A DNA stretch of 64,000 bases from Microvirga sp052115485 (GTDB lineage Bacteria > Pseudomonadota > Alphaproteobacteria > Rhizobiales > Beijerinckiaceae). Shown here in pieces: positions 60,594-64,000 of this stretch. The position numbers were made by a program, and so were the translations under genes. Below the pieces are notes generated by a model. The model was not told the origin of the DNA. It did not search any database and saw only the letters and a list, made by a program, of their open reading frames with translations. Where the stretch lies: NCBI RefSeq assembly GCF_052115485.1, contig NZ_JBFRGU010000004.1, positions 496,001-560,000 on the forward strand, written 5' to 3'. Each line of letters opens with the position of its first letter. Within the stretch, counting starts at the first letter, position 1.

Positions 60594-61703
60594 ATGCTCT
60601 GGTCCATTCCCGTTGCACGCATCGGCGAAACGGCGGTGCGCATTCATGTGACGTTCCTGCTGTTCCTCATCTGGATCGGCGCGGCGCAATGGCAGGTGGG
60701 CGGGCGGGACGCGGCGCTGCAAGGCGTTCTATTCATGGTGCTGCTCTTCGTCTGTGTGCTCGCCCATGAATTCGGTCACATCCTCGTCGCCCGGCACTAT
60801 GGCATCAAGACGCCGCAGGTGACGCTCTGGCCCATCGGCGGCATCGCGAGTCTCGAGCGGATTCCAGACGATCCGAAGCAGGAATTGCTGATCGCCATCG
60901 CGGGGCCGCTGGTGAACGTGGTCATCGCGGCGATCCTGATCGTGGTGATCGGCATCGGCTTCAACGAGGCGGTGGTGACGGGGCTGGACGACCCGCGCGC
61001 CAGCCTCCTGGCGCGGCTGGCCACCGCCAATATCTTCCTTTTTCTCTTCAACCTGATCCCGGCCTTCCCGATGGATGGGGGGCGGGTGCTGCGCGCGTTT
61101 CTCGCCATGCGGCTGAGCCACGGGGAGGCGACGCGCATCGCCGCCCGCATCGGCCAGGGCACCGCCTTCGTGTTCGCCCTCGCGGGTTTGTTCGTGAGCC
61201 CGATTCTCGTGGTGATCGGACTGTTCGTCTATCTCGCGGCCACGGCGGAATCCCAGCACGTGGCGCTCCAGGACGGGACGCAAGGTCTTCCCGTGCGGTC
61301 CCTGATGGTGAGCGCAGTCGAAGCGCTCCCCGCCTCCTCGACCCTCGATGAGGCGGTCGATCTGATGCTGCGGACCTCGCAAAAGGAGTTTCCGGTCGTG
61401 GACGAGACCGGCCATCCTCATGGCCTGCTGACCCGGGACGGGCTCATCCTCGCCCTGCGCGAGAGCGGCCCGACGCGGCCCGTTCAGGAAGTCATGATGC
61501 GGGATTTTCCGACGGTGGGCGATTGGCAGCCTTTCGAGGCCGCGCTCACCCTCCTCAACCAGGCGAAGGCCCCGGCGATTATCGTCCTCGATAGCACGCA
61601 GAAGCTCGTCGGCATCGTCACGCCGGAGAATATCGGGGAAATGATGATGGTCCGCAGCGTGCGCCCCGACTGGCGCTTCGGCACCCGGCGCGTGCGGGCC
61701 TGA
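60594..61703 (+). CDS. Site-2 protease family membrane metalloprotease with CBS pair
   Basis: A 369-residue intramembrane zinc protease of the M50B type. Zinc is held by His58 and His62 of the HEFGH motif (residues 58-62, catalytic Glu59) and by Asp161 in NLIPAFPMDGGRVLRAFLAM. About six membrane helices are visible in residues 15-225. The C-terminal 130 residues form two CBS domains (SLMVSAVEALPASSTLDEAV; EVMMRDFPTVGDWQPFEAAL), which in relatives bind ATP or AMP. Members of this subgroup are often near stress genes, but substrates are not known. Its ribosome binding site lies in a hairpin. Confidence 0.93.
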   Translation: MLWSIPVARIGETAVRIHVTFLLFLIWIGAAQWQVGGRDAALQGVLFMVLLFVCVLAHEFGHILVARHYGIKTPQVTLWPIGGIASLERIPDDPKQELLIAIAGPLVNVVIAAILIVVIGIGFNEAVVTGLDDPRASLLARLATANIFLFLFNLIPAFPMDGGRVLRAFLAMRLSHGEATRIAARIGQGTAFVFALAGLFVSPILVVIGLFVYLAATAESQHVALQDGTQGLPVRSLMVSAVEALPASSTLDEAVDLMLRTSQKEFPVVDETGHPHGLLTRDGLILALRESGPTRPVQEVMMRDFPTVGDWQPFEAALTLLNQAKAPAIIVLDSTQKLVGIVTPENIGEMMMVRSVRPDWRFGTRRVRA

Positions 61704-61712
61704 ACCGCCGGT

Positions 61713-62174
61713 TCAGGGTTTTGCGACTTCCTGAGGAACCGGTCCGCCCCCGTCGAGGACGTATTTCCACGAACCGTCCGGCTGCTTTTTCCAGATGGTC
61801 ACATAGGCCCCGTGCTGCTTGACCTCGCCATTGTCGCGCACCTTGAAGCGACCGAAGGTGTAGCCGAGGTCGCCGCTCGCCGCGATTTCCGCCTTCAATG
61901 GCTCCCAGCTCAGGGCGGACCCGGTCACTTTGGAGAAGATCCCGACAAACTCTTCGTTGTCGAGGATCGGCATATTCGGCGGACGGAGCATGATAGGCGC
62001 ATTCGCCGCATAAGCGATAAAAGCTTTGCCGACGCCCTCCTTCTGGGCCATGTCGTTGAAGGCCCGGTCGGCGTCCATCAATTGCTGCGCTGGCATGGTC
62101 TGTCCTGTGGCGGCCTGAGAGAGCGCGCACATGACCAGCCCGACGATCAAAGTCCCCCTTCTTATCAATGGCAT
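61713..62174 (-). CDS. Secreted DUF4440/SnoaL-like protein
   Basis: A 153-residue exported protein. The signal peptide is MPLIRRGTLIVGLVMCALSQ with AATGQ, cleaved near residue 24. The mature part is an NTF2-like fold: PAQQLMDADRAFNDMAQKEG, a middle strand region ILDNEEFVGIFSKVTG, and the closing strand DLGYTFGRFKVR then HGAYVTIWKKQPDGSWKYVL, typical of DUF4440. I use the ATG at 62172-62174, which has AGAGGA just upstream, rather than the ATG five codons earlier. It is convergent with the site-2 protease gene, nine bases apart. Function unknown. Confidence 0.87.
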   Translation of the reverse strand: MPLIRRGTLIVGLVMCALSQAATGQTMPAQQLMDADRAFNDMAQKEGVGKAFIAYAANAPIMLRPPNMPILDNEEFVGIFSKVTGSALSWEPLKAEIAASGDLGYTFGRFKVRDNGEVKQHGAYVTIWKKQPDGSWKYVLDGGGPVPQEVAKP

Positions 62175-62233
62175 TGGGAATCCTCTCAAAAAATGACGTT
62201 ATAATCTTGTGTATCGCGGACGCCGATTCCTGC

Positions 62234-62335
62234 CTAGAGTTTGATCGTGTCTCTTGAAACACGATCAAACTCCCGATTCCTTATTGCCGCATGATCCGGG
62301 CGAACACCCGTTTCCCACTTGTTCGGATCATGCTC
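62234..62335. repeat. Dispersed two-part dyad repeat, copy 9
   Basis: A full copy: TAGAGTTTGATCGTGTCTCT and AAACACGATCAAACTC, then ATTCCTTATTGCCGCATGAT and the arm ending TTGTTCGGATCATGC. It lies between the divergent DUF4440-like and typA genes; the following 185 bases up to the typA ATG show no gene and should hold the typA promoter. Confidence 0.92.
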
Positions 62336-62519
62336 CGCCTGCCCCCGAGGCCCGTTTTGCGACTTATCCGGGCAGCCTTGAACGTCGAAAAAGCGCGTGC
62401 CCTATTGCCGCCAAAGGCTCATCACTATATTGCATCGCAAGATTTCCCTTTTCCGGTTTCGAGAGAGTGCGCCAAGCGGGCCCCCGTTGCCGGACGGTTT
62501 TTGCTTTGAAAGAGCCCTT

Positions 62520-64000
62520 ATGAAGCTGCGCAATATCGCCATCATCGCCCACGTCGACCATGGCAAGACGACCCTTGTCGACAAGCTCCTCTCCCAATCG
62601 GGCAGCTTCCGCGAGAACCAGCGCGTGGAAGAACGCGCGATGGATTCGAACGATCTCGAAAAAGAGCGTGGCATCACGATTCTCGCCAAGGCGACCTCGG
62701 TCGTCTGGAAGGATACCCGCATCAACATCGTCGACACCCCCGGCCACGCGGATTTCGGCGGCGAGGTGGAGCGCATCCTGAGCATGGTCGACGGCGCCAT
62801 CGTTCTCGTGGATGCGGCCGAAGGCCCGATGCCGCAGACCAAGTTCGTGGTGTCCAAGGCCCTCAAGATCGGCCTTCGCCCCATCGTCGCCATCAACAAA
62901 ATCGACCGGCCCGACGCCCGCCACCAGGAAGTCATCAACGAGGTGTTCGACCTGTTCGCGGCGCTCGACGCCTCGGACGAGCAGCTCGACTTCCCGATCC
63001 TCTACGGTTCGGGCCGCAACGGCTGGATGGCGAAGTCTCCGGAAGGCCCGAGCGACGAAGGCCTCGGGCCCCTGTTTGATCTCGTGCTCGACCATGTGCC
63101 CCCGGCCAAGACCGAGGAAGGCCCGTTCCGCATGCTCGGAACGCTGCTCGAAGCCAACCCGTTCCTCGGCCGCATCGTCACCGGCCGCATTAGCGCCGGT
63201 TCGGTGAAGCCGAACCAGGCGATCAAGGTGCTCGACCGGGACGGTAACGTGGTCGAGACGGGCCGCGTGTCCAAGATCCTCGCCTTCCGCGGCCTGGAGC
63301 GTCAGCCCATCGAACTCGGCGAGGCCGGCGACATCGTCTCCATCGCGGGCCTCGTCAAGGGCTCCGTGGCCGACACTTTCTGCGCGCCTGAGAACGACGT
63401 CGCGATCCAGGCCCAGCCCATCGATCCGCCGACCGTCACCATGTCCTTCATCGTCAACGATAGTCCGCTCGCCGGCACCGAGGGCGACAAGGTCACGAGC
63501 CGCATGATCCGCGACCGCCTGTTCAAGGAAGCGGAAGGCAACGTGACCCTCAAGATCGAGGAAGCGACGGACAAGGACTCGTTCTTCGTCTCGGGTCGCG
63601 GCGAATTGCAGCTCGCCATCCTCATCGAGACCATGCGCCGCGAAGGCTTCGAGATCGCCGTGTCGCGTCCCCGCGTGGTGTTCAAGAAGGACGAGGCCAC
63701 GGGCCAACTTCTCGAACCCATTGAGGAAGTGGTCATCGACGTGGACGAGGAGCATTCCGGCGTCGTGGTGCAGAAGATGTCCGAGCGTCGCGCCGATATG
63801 ATCGAGATGCGCCCATCCGGCGGCAACCGTCAGCGCCTCGTGTTCTACGCTCCGACCCGTGGCCTCATCGGCTATCAGGGCGAACTCATGACCGACACGC
63901 GCGGCACTGCGATCATGAACCGCCTGTTCCACGCCTACGAGCCCTACAAGGGCGAGATCGCCGGCCGCCGCAACGGCGTCCTGATCTCCAACGACCAGGG
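62520..64000 (+). CDS. typA: Ribosome-associated GTPase TypA/BipA (partial, 3' end outside window)
   Basis: The first 493 codons of a translational GTPase of about 608 residues. The G motifs are AHVDHGKTTL at residues 10-19, the switch region EKERGITI near 48, DTPGHADFGGEV near 70 and INKIDRPDARHQ near 126. Domain II begins near 200 (FRMLGTLLEANPFLGRIVTG) and the domain III/V parts show SGRGELQLAILIETMRREGF and ERRADMIEMRPSGG with APTRGLIGYQGEL. TypA binds the ribosome in place of EF-G under stress and aids 50S assembly. The ATG at 62520 follows AAAGAGCCCTT. The window ends before the C-terminal domain. Confidence 0.97.
   Translation, partial: MKLRNIAIIAHVDHGKTTLVDKLLSQSGSFRENQRVEERAMDSNDLEKERGITILAKATSVVWKDTRINIVDTPGHADFGGEVERILSMVDGAIVLVDAAEGPMPQTKFVVSKALKIGLRPIVAINKIDRPDARHQEVINEVFDLFAALDASDEQLDFPILYGSGRNGWMAKSPEGPSDEGLGPLFDLVLDHVPPAKTEEGPFRMLGTLLEANPFLGRIVTGRISAGSVKPNQAIKVLDRDGNVVETGRVSKILAFRGLERQPIELGEAGDIVSIAGLVKGSVADTFCAPENDVAIQAQPIDPPTVTMSFIVNDSPLAGTEGDKVTSRMIRDRLFKEAEGNVTLKIEEATDKDSFFVSGRGELQLAILIETMRREGFEIAVSRPRVVFKKDEATGQLLEPIEEVVIDVDEEHSGVVVQKMSERRADMIEMRPSGGNRQRLVFYAPTRGLIGYQGELMTDTRGTAIMNRLFHAYEPYKGEIAGRRNGVLISNDQ

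Overview
The window is GC-rich chromosomal DNA of an alphaproteobacterium, most likely of the order Hyphomicrobiales (Rhizobiales). The basis is a set of lineage-typical arrangements: pckA beside chvI-chvG-hprK-EIIA-HPr; a DivL-type pseudokinase followed by a TsaE/phosphotransferase fusion, a MurU-like nucleotidyltransferase, addB, addA and trxA; folC-accD-trpA opposite them; and trpB-trpF-lapA-ihfB-sppA-rpsA. A family of short dyad repeats of a kind common in rhizobial genomes is scattered throughout. I found no rRNA, tRNA, CRISPR array, prophage or insertion sequence. The genus cannot be read from the sequence.

Layout. 1-7.2 kb: accessory metabolism (a cut-off aldo/keto reductase, a fumarylacetoacetase-family hydrolase, a TauE-type exporter, two proteins of unknown role, a Nudix hydrolase, an OpgC-like acyltransferase overlapping an SGNH hydrolase). 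7.3-13.1 kb: a D-xylose-type locus, with substrate-binding protein, permease, ATPase and an SDR dehydrogenase in one minus-strand operon, divergent from a ROK regulator. 13.2-14.1 kb: a SnoaL-like gene and a MarR regulator sharing a perfect 15-bp dyad. 14.2-22.6 kb: polA, a GST, a degraded RTX-type tail, a phosphatase/amidotransferase pair, an ion antiporter and an FAD oxidoreductase. 22.8-29.4 kb: pckA, a HugZ-like protein, then the ChvI/ChvG two-component system and a regulatory PTS. 29.7-43.5 kb: ahcY behind a 20-bp palindrome, then divL behind a CtrA-type box, tsaE-amgK fusion, murU, addB/addA and trxA. 43.7-55.1 kb: mostly minus strand, folC, accD, trpA, trpB, trpF, an ornithine cyclodeaminase-family gene, lapA, ihfB, sppA, a DUF4431-like protein and rpsA; an opposite-strand AAA ATPase splits trpB from trpA. 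55.7-64 kb: a DUF5996-like protein, two XRE regulators, an HCCA isomerase, argG, a frameshifted membrane gene, a site-2 protease and the start of typA.

How the parts work together. The 22.8-29.4 kb block joins gluconeogenesis (PckA) to envelope/acid sensing (ChvG/ChvI) and PTS phosphorylation state. The divL block combines cell-cycle control, tRNA modification, peptidoglycan-sugar recycling (AmgK+MurU) and double-strand break repair (AddAB). The xylose block couples uptake to oxidation of the sugar under a local sugar-sensing regulator.

The most interesting signals are: the Tyr-for-His DivL with a TTAA-N7-TTAA box upstream; a repeat family whose ends supply the TAG stop codon of neighbouring genes; the perfect dyads upstream of marR, ahcY and a C-protein-like XRE gene; a hairpin that buries the ribosome binding site of the site-2 protease; a nested double hairpin beside trpB; and two decayed genes. 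I saw no clearly new multi-gene system; the novelty is in regulation and repeats.
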